Positions 15,101-26,804 of a stretch of DNA of 64,000 nt are shown here, in pieces. Origin of the DNA: Spongilla lacustris (Eukaryota > Porifera > Demospongiae > Spongillida > Spongillidae); assembly GCA_949361645.1 (NCBI GenBank), contig OX442416.1, positions 8,252,362 through 8,316,361 of the forward strand. The letters are read 5' to 3'. Under the pieces are notes generated by a model that was not told the origin of the DNA, did not search any database, and was given only the letters and a program-made list of their open reading frames with translations. A program made the translations under genes and the position numbers. Every line of letters begins with the position of its first letter. Positions within the stretch are counted from its first letter, which is position 1.

Positions 15101-17990
15101 ATTGAGCTGCCTGATGGAGTACTGTACAGCGCACCAGAATTTTAGATCTGGCTGGACTGGTATTACTCGATTCATCTGTTCAACACATGTAGCTGGACTG
15201 CATAAGAATTGCAACTGTTCTGGCTGGAATGCATAAGGATGGTTCAAGACATGAGACAAGCACGTTACAGTGAGATGGAATGCATTTTGATGGGTTGATT
15301 CTAATCTGCTCCGATTGAGCTGCCTGATGGTGCCCCAATCTGGCACTGTCCACTCAACTGCACACCGCAATTTTGGATCTGTCTGGCCTGGCATTGCTGG
15401 ATCGGTCTGATCAAAACATGTAGCTAGACTGCATAAGGATCGCACCTGTTCTGGCTGGATAGCATACAGATGGTTCAAGATATGAGGTCGGCACGTAACT
15501 GTGAGATGGAATGCATTTTGATGTGCAGATTCTCATTACCTCTTCCGATTGAGCTGCCTGATGGTGTTCCAATCTTGCACTGTCCACTCAACTGCTCACC
15601 GCAATGTTGGATCTGGCTGGAATAACATTGCTGGATTGGTCTGGTCAATACATGTAGCCGGACTGCAAAAGGATCACACCTGTTCTGGCTGGACTGCATA
15701 CAGATGGTTCAAGACATGAGGCCGGCATGTAACAGTTAGATGGAATGCATTTTGATGTGCTGATTCTCATCTCCTTCGATTGAGCTGCCTGATGGTGTAC
15801 CAATCTGGCACTGTCCACTGAACTGCACACCACAATTTTGGATCTGGTTGAACTGGTATTGCTAAATCGGTCTGGTCAACACATGTAGCTTGACTAGTTT
15901 TGGATCTGGCTTGACTGGTATTGCTGGATTGGTCTAGTCAAGAAATGTAGCTGGACTGCATAAGGATCACACCTATTCTGGCTGGACTGCATACAGATGG
16001 TTCAAGACATGAGGTTGCCACAAAATTGTGAGATGGAATGCATTTTGATGTGCTGATTCTCATCTCCTCCGATTGAGCTGCCTGATGGTGTACTGTACAG
16101 CGCACCAGAATTTTAGATCTGGCTGGACTGGTATTGCTGGATCAGCCTATTCAACACATGTAGCTGGACTGCATAAGAATTGCAACTGTTCTGGCTGGAA
16201 TGCATAAGGATGGTTCAAGACATGAGACAAGCACGTTACAGTGAGATGGAATGCATTTTGATGAGCTGATTCTCATCTCCTCCGATTGAGCTGCCTGATG
16301 GTGCCCCCAATCTGGCACTGTCCACTCAACTGCACACCGCAATTTTGGATCTGTCTGGCCTGGCATTGCTGGATCGGTCTGGTCAAAATATGTAGCTGGA
16401 CTGCATAAGGATCGCACCTGTTCTGGCTGGATAGCATACAGATGGTTCAAGATATGAGGTCGGCACGTAACTGTGAGATGGAATGCATTTTCATGTGCAG
16501 ATTCTCATTACCTCTTCCGATTGAGCTGCCTGATGTTGTACCAATCTTGCAATGTCCACTCAACTGCTCACCGCAATGTTGGATCTGGCTGGAATAACAT
16601 TGCTGGATTGGTCAGGTCAACACATGTAGCCGGACTGCAAAAGGATCACACGTATTCTGGCTGGACTGCATACAGATGGTTCAAGACATGAGGCCGGGAC
16701 GTACATGTAATTGTACATCACAATTTTGGATCTGGCTGGACTGGCATTGATGGATTGGTCAGCTGGACTGCATAAGGATCACACCTGGACTGCGTACAGA
16801 TGGTTGAAGACATGAGGTCTGCACGTAACTGTGAAATGGAATACATTTTGATGTGCTGATTCTCATCTCCTCCGATTGAGCTGCTTGATGGTGTACCAAT
16901 CTGGCACTGTGCTCTGAACTGCCCACCGCAATTTTGGAACTGGCTGGACTTACATTGCTGGATTGGTCTGGTCAAAACATGTAGCCGGATTGCATAAGGA
17001 TCACACCCATTCTGGCTGGACTGCATACAGATGGTTCAAGGTATGAGGTCGGCACATAACTGTTATATGGAATGCATTTTGATGTGCTAATTCTCATCTT
17101 TTTTGATTGAGCGGCCTGATGGTTTACCAATCTGGCAGTGTCCACTGATTTGCACACCGCAATTTTGCATCTGGCTGGATTGGTAATGCTGGTTCAGTGT
17201 GGTCAACACATGTAGCTATAATGTAGGTTCTGGCTGGACTGCATACAGATGGTTCAAGACATGAGGCCGCCACAGGATTGTGAGATGGAATGAATGTTGA
17301 TGTGCTGATTCTCATCTCCTCCGATTGAGCTGCCTGATGGTGTACTGTACAGCGCACCAGAATTTTAGATCTGACTGGACTGGTATTGCTGGATCAGTCT
17401 GTTCAACACATGTAGTTGGACTGCATGCATAAGGATTGCACCTGTTCTGGCTGGATAGCATACAGATGGTTCAAGATATGAGGTCGGCACGTAACAGTGA
17501 GATGGAATGCATTTTCATGTGCAGATTCTCATTACCTCCTCCGATTGAGCTGCGTGATGGTGCCCCAATCTGGCCCTGTCCACTCAACTGCCCTACGCAA
17601 TTTTGGATATGGCTGGACTTACATTACTGGATAGGTCTGGTCAACACATGTAGCCGGATTCCATAACGATCACACCTGTTCTGGCTGGACTGCATACAGA
17701 TGGTTCAAGGCATGAGGCCGGCACAAAATTGTGAGATGGAATGCATTTTGATGAGCTGTTTCTCATCTCCTCCGATTGAGCTGCCTGATGGTGTACTGTA
17801 CAGCGCACCAGAATTTTGGATCCGGCTGGACTGGTATTGCTGGATCAGTCTGGTCAACACATGTAGCTGGACTGCATAAGGATCGCACCTGTTCTGGCTG
17901 GAATGCATAAGGATGGTTCAAGACATGAGGTAGGCACGTTACAGTGAGATGGGATGCATTTTGATGTGCTGATTCTCAACTCCTCCGATC
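9120..17990. repeat. Satellite array of ~230-bp monomers (about 38 copies)
   Basis: Tandem monomers of about 215-233 bp, with occasional short ones near 174 bp. Landmark phrases recur in fixed order: CAACACATGTAG, CTGGACTGCATAAGGATC, TGGAATGCATTTTGATG, TTCTCATCTCCTCCGATTGA, then CAATCTGGCACTGTCCACT. Successive CAACACATGTAG landmarks lie at about 9485, 9713, 9928, 10154 and 10385. Each monomer carries three CTGGACTG motifs 30-40 bp apart, the same motif as the flanking degenerate repeats, so the monomer probably grew from that shorter unit. Minus-strand open frames of 61-66 codons recur once per monomer but in more than one frame and never join up, so I do not regard them as genes. Confidence 0.93.
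14640..16590. repeat. Higher-order repeat, two ~971-bp blocks of about four monomers
   Basis: Monomer variants recur at a spacing of about 971 bp. The AAAAGGATCACACCTG variant is at ~14695 and ~15667. The TTGCTAAATCGGTCTGGTC junction variant is at ~14889 and ~15860. The GTCTGGCCTGGCATTG variant is at ~15380 and ~16351. A related junction occurs once more near 13232. This indicates block duplication on top of monomer duplication. Confidence 0.75.
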
Positions 17991-17998
17991 CTGGTATA

Positions 17999-18383
17999 AT
18001 CCAGGAGGACTAGGCACCACAACTATGGATCTACATGAGCACTGTAACCAAAGATGTGTACATGCCTGGACTGGAAACCAAAACACTAGATCTGGCAGGA
18101 CTCGGGACACCTTTACAGTTAAGACTGGACACTTGGTAGGACGTGTAAAAAAAACACATGATCACTCCTGAACTGGTTGGCAATTCTGCACAGGTTAAAT
18201 AGCTTTAAGTAGGGCAGGACTTGACACCAGGAGATATGGCTAGATTCGATCGACACCTCAACACACAATGCCTGGCCGAACTAGATCAGGAAACTGCAAA
18301 TCAGGTAGATATTTGAGGAATGGTAATATATCATTGGATAGATTCAAATCGGGTAGAACCAGACACTGCAACAGTATGTACAT
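17999..18383 (+). repeat. ~385-bp direct repeat bounding the satellite array, right copy
   Basis: Right-hand partner of 8715-9100, in the same orientation. The left boundary cuts directly into a monomer: the array text stops after CTCCTCCGATC and the flank-type sequence begins within a few bases. Confidence 0.9.
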
Positions 18384-19870
18384 TATTCTGGACTGGACAC
18401 CTAGAATGTTGGTTGATGTAACTGAACACCACAGCAGTACGAGTGTATTTGACAGGTAACCAAAACAGAAGTTCAGTTCAGTCTCGACTGTACACTTGGT
18501 CAGACTAGACATCACAGGGTAGATACATTTCTGCCTTGATATATCTGGCTGGACTAGAAACCACAAAATGAACACCTCAACAGTAGACGTGTATTTTGGC
18601 TGAACTGGAACCCAAAACAGTACATCTGGTTGCACTGGACACTATTGCAGCACTCAATCCACTTGGCTGGATTGAGACACCGCCATCATAAATCAGGTCG
18701 ATTTGCCAGAACCAGATAAAAAACACAAGACAGGGCATCTCAACTGTAGATATCTGCAACAGCAATATGCATGTTAGGGCTGGAAATCAGAACTGTAACT
18801 CCGGCAGGAGTTGACACCATTACAATCTAGACTAAACACCTCGGACTGGGGTAGATCTGTAAGACAGGTAAAGAAACTGGACACTGCACTGGCAGGATAT
18901 GTGTGGATCAGGCCATACAGCAAACCATAACAGTATATCTACATGTAGCTGGATTGGACATCTCAAATTGACTGGACAATGCAACAGTAGTAGATATGGA
19001 TGTGTGGAGTGGACACCTTTGCTGTGTGGACTGGACACAATAAATTGTTGAACTGGACACCTCACCAATCCATGGACACTGCAATAGGATATTGGGTGGC
19101 TCAACTAAACACTGGAACAGTACATTTTGCCATCTGAACACCACAACAGCATATGTGTAGAAATGTATATCTGGATGCTCTGTACACCATTGCAGTCTAG
19201 ACTCAACATATCAACACTCAATCACCTTGGCTACCACAGTTAGTCTGCCACGACCAGTACTGCAACAGTGTGGAATGGAAACCAGACTGGACCCATTATA
19301 GTCTATAAACACCTGATCCACCAAGCTGGACTAGAAACCACAACAATACATTATTTGGAGAGAAAAAACATGACCTGCACTGGTTGGTCAGCAGAATACC
19401 TGGCAGGAATGGAGAGACCTGCGTGCGAGAACTGGACACCAACTTGGAAATTCCAAAACCCATCTAAATGGCTGAAATTGACACCGCAGGTAGATCAGCC
19501 ATGTCCAGTAAAAGAACTCGAAGATCACTCCTGCATGCATTGGTTCTATAGCAAATCGGAGTAGGACTGGACACCGCAACAGTATATCTAGCCAGACTGG
19601 ACACCACAAACGTGGAACACTGCAACAGTAGATGAAATATTTGGCTGAACAGGAAACCTATACATGCACAAGACACCATTACAGCTTAGACTTGATATAT
19701 CAACACCACCACAATAGTGTATCAGGTGGATTGCCAGGATAGGCTGAAGACCACAAGACTGCAACAGTGGATTAGCTGGAAACCACAACTGTAAATCTGG
19801 CTAGATTGGACACCTCAACACTGGATTGACTGGACATCATCACAGTACAGCTCACATGGGCACGTATTGA
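18384..19870. repeat. Degenerate CTGGACTGGACACC-type minisatellite, right flank
   Basis: Same diverged short-unit repeat as 7790-9120, with phrases such as ACTGGACACC, CAACAGTAGAT and GGCTGGACTAGAAACC. Open frames of 60-125 codons on both strands are repeat by-products. Confidence 0.75.
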
Positions 19871-20490
19871 ACTGGACATAACTGAACTGCACACCGCAGT
19901 TTTGGATCTGGCTGGACTGGCATTGCTGGAACGGTCTGGTCAACATATGTAGCTGGACTGCATAAGGATCACACCGGTTCTGGCGCGACGACATACAGAT
20001 GGTTCAAGACATGAGGCCGGGACGTACATGTAATTGTACATCACAATTTTGGATCTGGCTGGACTGGCATTGATGGATTGGTCTGGTCAACACATGTAGC
20101 TGGACTGCATAAGGATCACACCTGGGCTGCATACAGATGGTTGAAGACATGAGGTCTGCACGTAAATGTGAAATGGAATGCATTTTGATGGGCTGATTCT
20201 CATCTCCTCCGATTGAGCTGCCGGATGGTGTACCAATCTGGCACTGTCCACTGAATTGCACACTGCAATTTTGGATCTGGCTGGAATGGCATTGCTGGAT
20301 CAGTCTGGTCAACACATGTAGCTGGACTGCATAAGGATCACACCCGTTCTGACTGGACTGCATACATATGGTTCAGAACATGAGGCCAGCACGTACATGT
20401 AACTATGCAATGGAATGCATTTTGATGTGCTGATTGTCATCTCCTCCGATTGAGCTGCCTGATGGTGTACCAATCTGGCACTGTCCGCTC
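19871..20490. repeat. Detached block of ~230-bp satellite monomers
   Basis: About two and a half monomers of the same satellite as 9120-17990, separated from the main array by ~1.9 kb of degenerate repeat. They carry CACATGTAGCTGGACTGCAT, ATGGAATGCATTTTGATG and CAATCTGGCACTGTCC in the standard order. The block stops abruptly near 20486 in the CTGGCACTGTCC phrase, where a C-rich stretch begins. Confidence 0.9.
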
Positions 20491-20720
20491 ACCCTCCTGC
20501 CCCACCCTGCATACTCACAACCTTCTCATATATCTCATCCTATTACATCATTTCTTTCCTGTCCCTGTTCTCGGCCCCTCTATCACCACCCCTCCTTCTT
20601 CCATCCATGAATCTGTAACCTCCACACCCTCATCATCCCTCCCTTCATCCACACACCCTCAGGAATCCCCTTCGTCACCCTCTCCCTCGCCCACCCCTTC
20701 CGTCAACCACTCATAGGATC
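20491..20720 (+). repeat. C/T-rich low-complexity stretch
   Basis: Strongly pyrimidine-biased sequence rich in CCACACCC and TCACCC phrases. An 88-codon open frame through it is of Ser/Pro/Thr composition and is best explained by the base bias. Confidence 0.6.
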
Positions 20721-21855
20721 ATCAGTCACCTTTTCCACCCACCAACAAAATGCAAAGTCCTTTACAGTATGGCAGTTTTATAACACTTGGGTAGTTAATT
20801 GCAATTGACTGTACTGTTGTTCCTCTCACTTTGGGGTGTGGACCAACACAACATGGCTGCCCCATGTGTTGGCAGTACACTTACCACTTCCCCCATCACC
20901 TGTGCACTGCACAGGTGTGCACCTCCCCATACACCACGGTTACTGCACTGTACACAACACACCTTTGTCCCATAAGTGACCACGCTTAAAATCCTACCCT
21001 CCAACAGCATGCACCCATTGCTCTTTCTGAGGAATTTAGGAGTTAGTCACAACATTATAACTGCAGTTATGTTATGAAGGAAAACCAGTACTGCTAATGA
21101 AAAAAATGCACAATTTCATTTTTTAGGAGCGTGATACTATCATTTATCATGCTGTATCGCTATTATAACCTACAATATTATTTGACATGCATCTAATCGT
21201 TTGTGAAACTGTTTTTTTTTTTCATTAGCATTGATGGTTCTTCTTGTAAACAAATTAGCAGTTATAAAGGTGACTTCAATGTATTGGAATAGGTTATGCA
21301 AATGCTTTAATGGTCTCTACCAATGTAATGGTCAAACAATGCTTGCCTTGATTTGCCTGTGTGATTTTACCCTATCTTAACCATTCCTCCATACTCTCTC
21401 CCACTCTCTTTTCACTCATCTCTCCCACACACCTCACTGCTACTCCCCTCCCCCCATTATAAAATCACACTGGTAAACCCAAATACAGGCACATTTGAGT
21501 ACCATCCAATCAGAGGAATGAAGATTTGATAGAATTCTTTGGATACTCAGGTAACACATGCTGTATCCTTAAAGCTCTTGCATGCCTTCTGTGCATAAGT
21601 GAAATCTTTGCACAAATCCTCCACGTGCCACAGATCAGATGCAGCAATTTGAGACAACAATGGAATTCATAGCATCTAGCAAGCTTTGACTTTGTATCTA
21701 TACTATGGTGAGTGAGCGAGCGAGCAAGCGTGGGATTATCGCGGCACATAATTAAGTTTTATGACAACTCCATTGCTGATACAAATTAAAGCTCTGATTT
21801 ATGTGTGCATGCTTTAGTATCTGCACAAGATAACAATCCTACGAGGGTAGTAGCA
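20721..21855. other. Intergenic sequence, nothing recognised
   Basis: AT-rich sequence with no supported exon, RNA gene or clear repeat. Confidence 0.4.
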
Positions 21856-21864
21856 GCTCACAAA

Positions 21865-22105
21865 AGTACATGCACAAATCCACTCACATGCACAAAGCCA
21901 CTCAAACGCTCAAGTTCACACACATGCACAAATCCGCTCACATGCACAAATTCTGCACAAATTCACGTGCACTAATCCCCTCACATGCACACGTCAACTC
22001 ACACGCACAAATTCAACTCCATTTACATGCACAAATCCACTCACATGCACAAATTCCGCACAAATCCCCTCACATGCACAAATCCCTTCACATGCGCACT
22101 TCGTC
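21865..22105 (+). repeat. ACATGCACAAATCC(A/G)CTC minisatellite
   Basis: Around a dozen imperfect units built on CACATGCACAAATCC with CACTCA or CCCTCA linkers. The 87-codon frame (His/Lys/Ser-rich) across it is a by-product. Confidence 0.85.
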
Positions 22106-22883
22106 ACATACATTCAACTCAAGCCCTCATTAAATTTTTTCCAAACCCAGTAAGACATGCCTAAAGCAGAGATCACTCTATGTGAACATGATGGTTGGCA
22201 CCAGTGCAGTAATACCGTGGGTGGATGGGAAGAGTGCCGGGAGAGGTGGCAGTGCACCACCACCCACATGGGCTAGCCACCACACAAGGAAAACACACAA
22301 TACTTTCTTTGTGGGGGGTGGATACCTTCTTTTACATTTGTAGAGTAAATTATACTACTATACCCTATTTGATACCACCCCTGCTGGGTTGGCCCACTAG
22401 TTCACCCAAGGTGGAGGAACTTATGGGATGCTTCATGAATATGAAAGGTTCCCAATTTCATTAATCAATTTATATTTACTTATTTTTCTGCCATACCACA
22501 AAGGACCACGCATTTTACCTGAGAGTGGAGATCTGGGATCCACAAGGCACATACTGTGAACCCCTGAATGAATGGTAGGAAGGGGAGTGGCGATGGTTGG
22601 GACAACACATCAGGGACTGCTGAGGAGATGCTAGGAGGCGAGGCAGGATGATGGTGGGCACAGAGGCGACAGACTGATAGCTGTAGGGAGGAGAAATGGT
22701 GTTAGAGAGAGAGGAGGTGATGGTACTTATTGGGAGAGGTCAGATCAGATTAGGTGAGGATCATGGCGCTGTCAGGGCAGCACACAAAGAATCAGAGGAG
22801 TAGCGGGCGGGGTAAGTTGGTACCAGAAGGGGATGGATGGAACAGATGTGGTGGTGGTGACTGGCAGGTGGAGGAGCTCATGT
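22106..22883. other. Non-coding stretch downstream of the Pro/Ser-rich gene
   Basis: No exon recognised. On the minus strand this lies 3' of the stop codon at 22884-22886 and could include its 3' UTR. It is purine-rich between about 22560 and 22900. Confidence 0.35.
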
Positions 22884-24796
22884 TTACGGTGCTGGCCTCT
22901 TTGCTGGTGGTGGAAGTGGTGGCTCGCTGGTCCTTTTAGCCGTGAGCCGCAGCCGCTGCATTGGCAGTGGTGTCCTTTGTACCATCACAGGTGGAGTGAC
23001 CAATGGAATGGTCATCATAATGGGTGCTCGCACCTGTGATGGTACAAGTGTTGGTGGTGATGGTGGTGCCTGTGGATGTGGATGTGGTGGTGGTGGCGAT
23101 GGTGGTGATGCCTGTGAAGGCAGTGTGGTAGCTGATGTGGTAGGTAGTGGTGTCCTGTGCACCATCACAGGTGGAGTGACCAAAGGAATGGTCATCACTA
23201 TTGGTGCTCGCACCTGTGATGGCACGTGTGTTGATGTTGGTGGCGTCGATGGTGATGATGGCTTTGATGGCAATGGCGATGGTGGCGATGGTGGTGATGG
23301 CTGTGAACGTAGTGGTGGTACAGATAAAAAAAGCATTGGTGCAGAGGCTATAATAGGAGAATCTACAAATTCCGTTACCTCAGCAGGCTTTGATGGCGAT
23401 GGCGATGGTGGCGATGGTGGTGATGCCTGTGAATGTAGTGGTGGTACAGATTTAAAAAAGTATTGGTGCAGAGGCTGTAATAGGAGAATCTACAAACTCC
23501 AAATTATGTTACCTCAGCAAGCTTTGATGGCGATGGTGGTGGTGGTGATGATGGTGGTGGCGATGGTGGCGATGGTGGTGATGCCTGTGAACGTGGTGGT
23601 GATGCCTGTGAACGTAGTGGTGGTACAGATAAAAAAGTATTGGTGCAGAGGCTATAATAGGAAAATCTACAAATTCCAAATTATGTTACCTCAGCAGGCT
23701 TTGATGGTGATGGCAGTGGTGGTGATGGTGGTGATGCCTGTGAACGTAGTGGTGGTACAGATTTAAAAAAGTATTGGTGCAGAGGCTATAATAGGAGAAT
23801 CTACAAATTCCAAATTATGTTACCTCAGCAAGCTTTGATGGCGATGGTGGTGGTGGTGATGATGATGGTGGCGATGGTGGCGATGGTGGTGATGCCTGTG
23901 AACGTAGTGGTGGTACAGATATTGGTGCAGAGGCTATAATAAGAGAATCTACAAATTCCAAATTATGTTACCTCAGCAGGCTTTGATGGCGATGGCGATG
24001 GTGGCGATGGCAGTGGTGGCGATGGTGGTGATGCCTGTGAACGTAGTGGTGGTACAGATAAAGAAAAGTATTGGTGCAGAGGCTATAATAGAAGAATCTA
24101 CAAATTCCAAATTATGTTACCTCAGCAGGCGTTGATGGCGATGGCAATGATGGCGATGGCAGTGGTGGCAATGGTGGCGATGGTGGTGATGCCTGTGAAC
24201 GTAGTGGTGGTACAGATTTTAAAAAGTATTGGTGCAGAGGCTATAATAGGAGAATCTACAAATTCCAAATTATGTTACCTCAGCAGGAGGAGGAGATGGA
24301 GTTGGTGTCCTAATCCTCATCGGGGGGCTCTGTTTCCTTTGAGGATTAGGGCAAAGTGGGTCGCCCATCACTGCAGACTGCCGTTTGCGGGAAGCCCCTT
24401 TAGGAGCAGAGCATGGAGTGCAAGAAAGACTTCAAATGTCTCACCTGATGATGTGGCTGCTGTCGGCAAAGGTGGAGGGTTGAGCACGGCACCCTCCAGC
24501 ATCCATAACCTCCCTTGAAGCCGAACATTTGCTGCCTCAAGGGCATCAAGACGTTGTAGAACGGCTTCAAGGGAGGGCTGCACTGCTGCTGGTGTGGGCT
24601 GCACTGCTGCTGGTGTGGCCAAGGGTATGGCTACTACTGCAGGCAGTACAGCTGGTCCAGGTGGTACGGCTGGTCCAGGGGGCACGGCTGGCGCTGGAGC
24701 TTGCACGACGACTGCATGCTCAACAGCAGCCAGCCGTGCAACAATCCTATGGTGGTTTCGTCTGACACCCCGTAGATCTACATGTGGATGTGACAC
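22884..24796 (-). CDS. Pro/Ser-rich protein gene with tandemly amplified in-phase exons
   Basis: Not a recognised family. On the minus strand the 5' exon opens with MSHPHVDLRGVRRNHHRIVA at 24796 and encodes a short basic region, an Ala/Pro/Val-rich stretch and a leucine/alanine-rich segment (LEAVLQRLDALEAANVRLQG) that could form a short coiled coil. Seven small exons follow at 24279-24329, 24121-24192, 23972-24034, 23824-23895, 23690-23737, 23513-23584 and 23379-23426, all multiples of 3 and phase 0. The last exon is 22884-23300, with two copies of a VPSQVRAPI...IPLVTPPVMV module before the stop. Acceptors read CGTTCACAG or CATTCACAG and donors GAG/GTAAC. The only unresolved junction is between the 5' exon (good GTGAGA donor at about 24439) and 24329, whose phases do not match. 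This could be a host gene or a transposon gene. The reading frame and exon symmetry are the evidence; expression is unknown. Confidence 0.6.
22945..23235 (-). repeat. Two-copy ~180-bp repeat inside the last exon
   Basis: The block CATCACAGGTGGAGTGACCA (plus strand) with its neighbours occurs at about 22984 and 23164. On the coding strand it duplicates the VPSQVRAPI..MTIPLVTPPVMV module, in frame. Confidence 0.9.
23341..24300 (-). repeat. Tandem exon-intron repeat (~130-180 bp unit, about 7 copies)
   Basis: Each unit contains an exon for ASPPSPP...SKPAE-type sequence (42-72 nt) and a short intron of about 85-90 nt. The intron carries a conserved minus-strand block GTAACATAATTTGGAATTTG and a TTCTCCTATTATAG phrase. 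Copy-to-copy length changes inside exons are always multiples of three (SPP units gained or lost). In the intron, a poly-A/T run varies freely (5-8 bases). This contrast supports coding selection on the exon part. Confidence 0.85.
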
Positions 24797-26369
24797 AATT
24801 CCATTAGTATTTCAATATCAATATGCGCAACATGTAGAGACAGGCTGCATCTACAACACTTTGAATTTTTGTATCTGTACATATCTACTTCCATGAGAAT
24901 ACTGATATAACTTATAAAACAGATCAATGTGGATTGATGTTACTGGTATCATTTTGAAGTATTATATGGATGCAAAACATTGTTTTGCCCCTACAGCACT
25001 TGGCATACTGGAAGAATGAAACATTTGATACAATGGCTCCATTTATCCAATTAATCCTCTTATGTGCTAGACTTGCATATCCACCACCAGTGGCTTTTTT
25101 ATAATTACTTTGCAATATTATTAAATATATACACACCAGTAGGCCTACTTGCACGCACAATATAGTGACTTACGGATCATAAGCCCTGGAGCATTTGCCA
25201 CAGTGGGGTGGGCGATCTCTGCAAGTATTCGGTAAAACATTGGCCCATGTCAGTACAAATCCTAAACATTACTTTTAAAGTAACATGTTTATCTGAGTTA
25301 AATTCAAGCAAAGAATATTATTATTTTGTAAGGTACAGTTATAAGCCAGGAAAACAAAAGGAAATGTGCTCAAATTTTGCATTGGTAGCAGCAGAAAAAA
25401 TTATCTTGCAAACACACACACAATAGTTTCAGGTAGAAATGTAGCACCAAGAATAATAAATATATGTTCACGGATACACAGATTTTTTAAACATATCATG
25501 CACATGTTATTAGGTAAGGTAATGAGTGGAACACATTGTTAATTAAAAACAAACACAAACAATGATGTGAAAATGATGATATGATAATTATTTAGCATTA
25601 GTGGGACATGCTCTAGCATGCTGAGTTGTACTAGTAGTAAGGTATATTGGGAAAGCAAATGAAAGCATCACGATTTAGCATAGCTACCCAGATACCCATT
25701 GGCTTTGACTATGATACTTCTGGCAGTCCATTTTAGTCCAGGCTATGATCCTTATGGACTATTTTTATCTAGCAATGGCAACATTCAGTCAAAACTAATA
25801 TCAATATTATTAAGCTTACTCATCACGCTATATTTTCTATACACAAAAGGCAGGCTACCTAATCAGTAATAATGGGACGTTTTCATAACTGATAAAAGGC
25901 TTGAGGGTAGGTAGTCTGTATTTTTTTTGCATTTCAAAGAAAATCTGCTACATGTAGTTTTACAAACCGTATCTGGTTGCAGGGCAAGTAACTAAAGTAT
26001 AGGCCTATAAGGTTATTCTTCTCAAGTGATCTACCAAGTATGTGGCTTACATCCCCTCGACTCCTACACTTGGGCTAACAATCTAGTTGATCAAGCTCGT
26101 ACCAAGTCCACATGTGCATATGTGCACATACATGTATACATGAATCAAAATGAAGTGCAGGTGTTATTACAATCTGTATCCACGTGACTGTTCGCCAAAC
26201 CTTACAAGCAAAGTGAACCATCTCTTAATTAGGTTCAGGTAGGAAGAATTGCCATCTTCATGTAGCTAGATTGCTATACCCCCAAGCCGTACATTATAAT
26301 GTTCGATTTATCAGTTACGAAAACATTCCATTTTTTCTCGGTTTTTCTAAATAGCTTCAGAAGAGAGCC
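24797..26369. other. Intergenic sequence upstream of the Pro/Ser-rich gene
   Basis: No exon recognised. The sequence just above 24796 is the presumed 5' flank and promoter side of the minus-strand gene, but no clear core promoter element stands out. Confidence 0.35.
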
Positions 26370-26372
26370 AAA

Positions 26373-26801
26373 CACAGGGGAAAGTTATAAACATCCAGCC
26401 TGGATTTTTAGGTTGGTTTTTAACAAAAGCCAATTCTGGAATGGAGCAAATAGTGTAAAAATCATCCCGGGATTGAGCGTCCAACAAAAGCCAATTTTGG
26501 AATGGAGCAAATAGTGTAAAAACCATCCCGGGATTGAGCGTCCAGGTTGGGAATTGATATTATTCTACCCTGGTTCTGTCGAACAAAAACCATGTTGAGG
26601 TAATAATACTTCAACATGGGTTTTGTTCAACAAAACCCATGTTGAAGTAATAACACTTCAACATGGGTTTTGTTCAACAAAACCACGGTAGAACAACATG
26701 GATTTTATACTATTCCCACCAAGGACGTTCAATCTCAGGGATGCGTTTTTGTTAAAAACCAGCCTAAAAAATCCAGGCTGGACGCTGACATTTTTCCTGT
26801 G
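26373..26801. mobile_element. MITE with CACAG ends, copy 1 (3-bp TSD AAA)
   Basis: Fold-back element of 429 bp. The left arm begins CACAGGGGAAAGTTATAAAC and runs on into CCAGCCTGGATTTTTAGG. The right arm is its inverted complement, ending ATTTTTCCTGTG. AAA flanks both sides (26370-26372, 26802-26804). The interior repeats a TCCCGGGATTGAGCGTCCA phrase and a TTCAACATGGGTTTTGTTCAAC hairpin. The same family occurs at 44267-44682. Long arms, no coding capacity and a 3-bp target duplication fit a non-autonomous DNA transposon. CACAG ends and 3-bp duplications would suit the CACTA superfamily, which is an inference. Confidence 0.85.
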
Positions 26802-26804
26802 AAA

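Noticed and set aside
9485..16450. Recurrent 61-66-codon minus-strand frames in the satellite, with similar peptides in every monomer
   Set aside because: They recur only because the DNA repeats. Different frames are open in different monomers, monomer length is not a steady multiple of three, and no splice sites join them.
21870..22133. 87-codon His/Lys-rich frame
   Set aside because: By-product of the ACATGCACAAATCC minisatellite; no splice sites or domain.
22942..23766. 274-codon plus-strand Gly/Asp-rich frame
   Set aside because: It is the antisense of the SPP repeats. The minus strand has consistent phase-0 exons with splice sites and a clean stop, and the plus frame runs through the introns.
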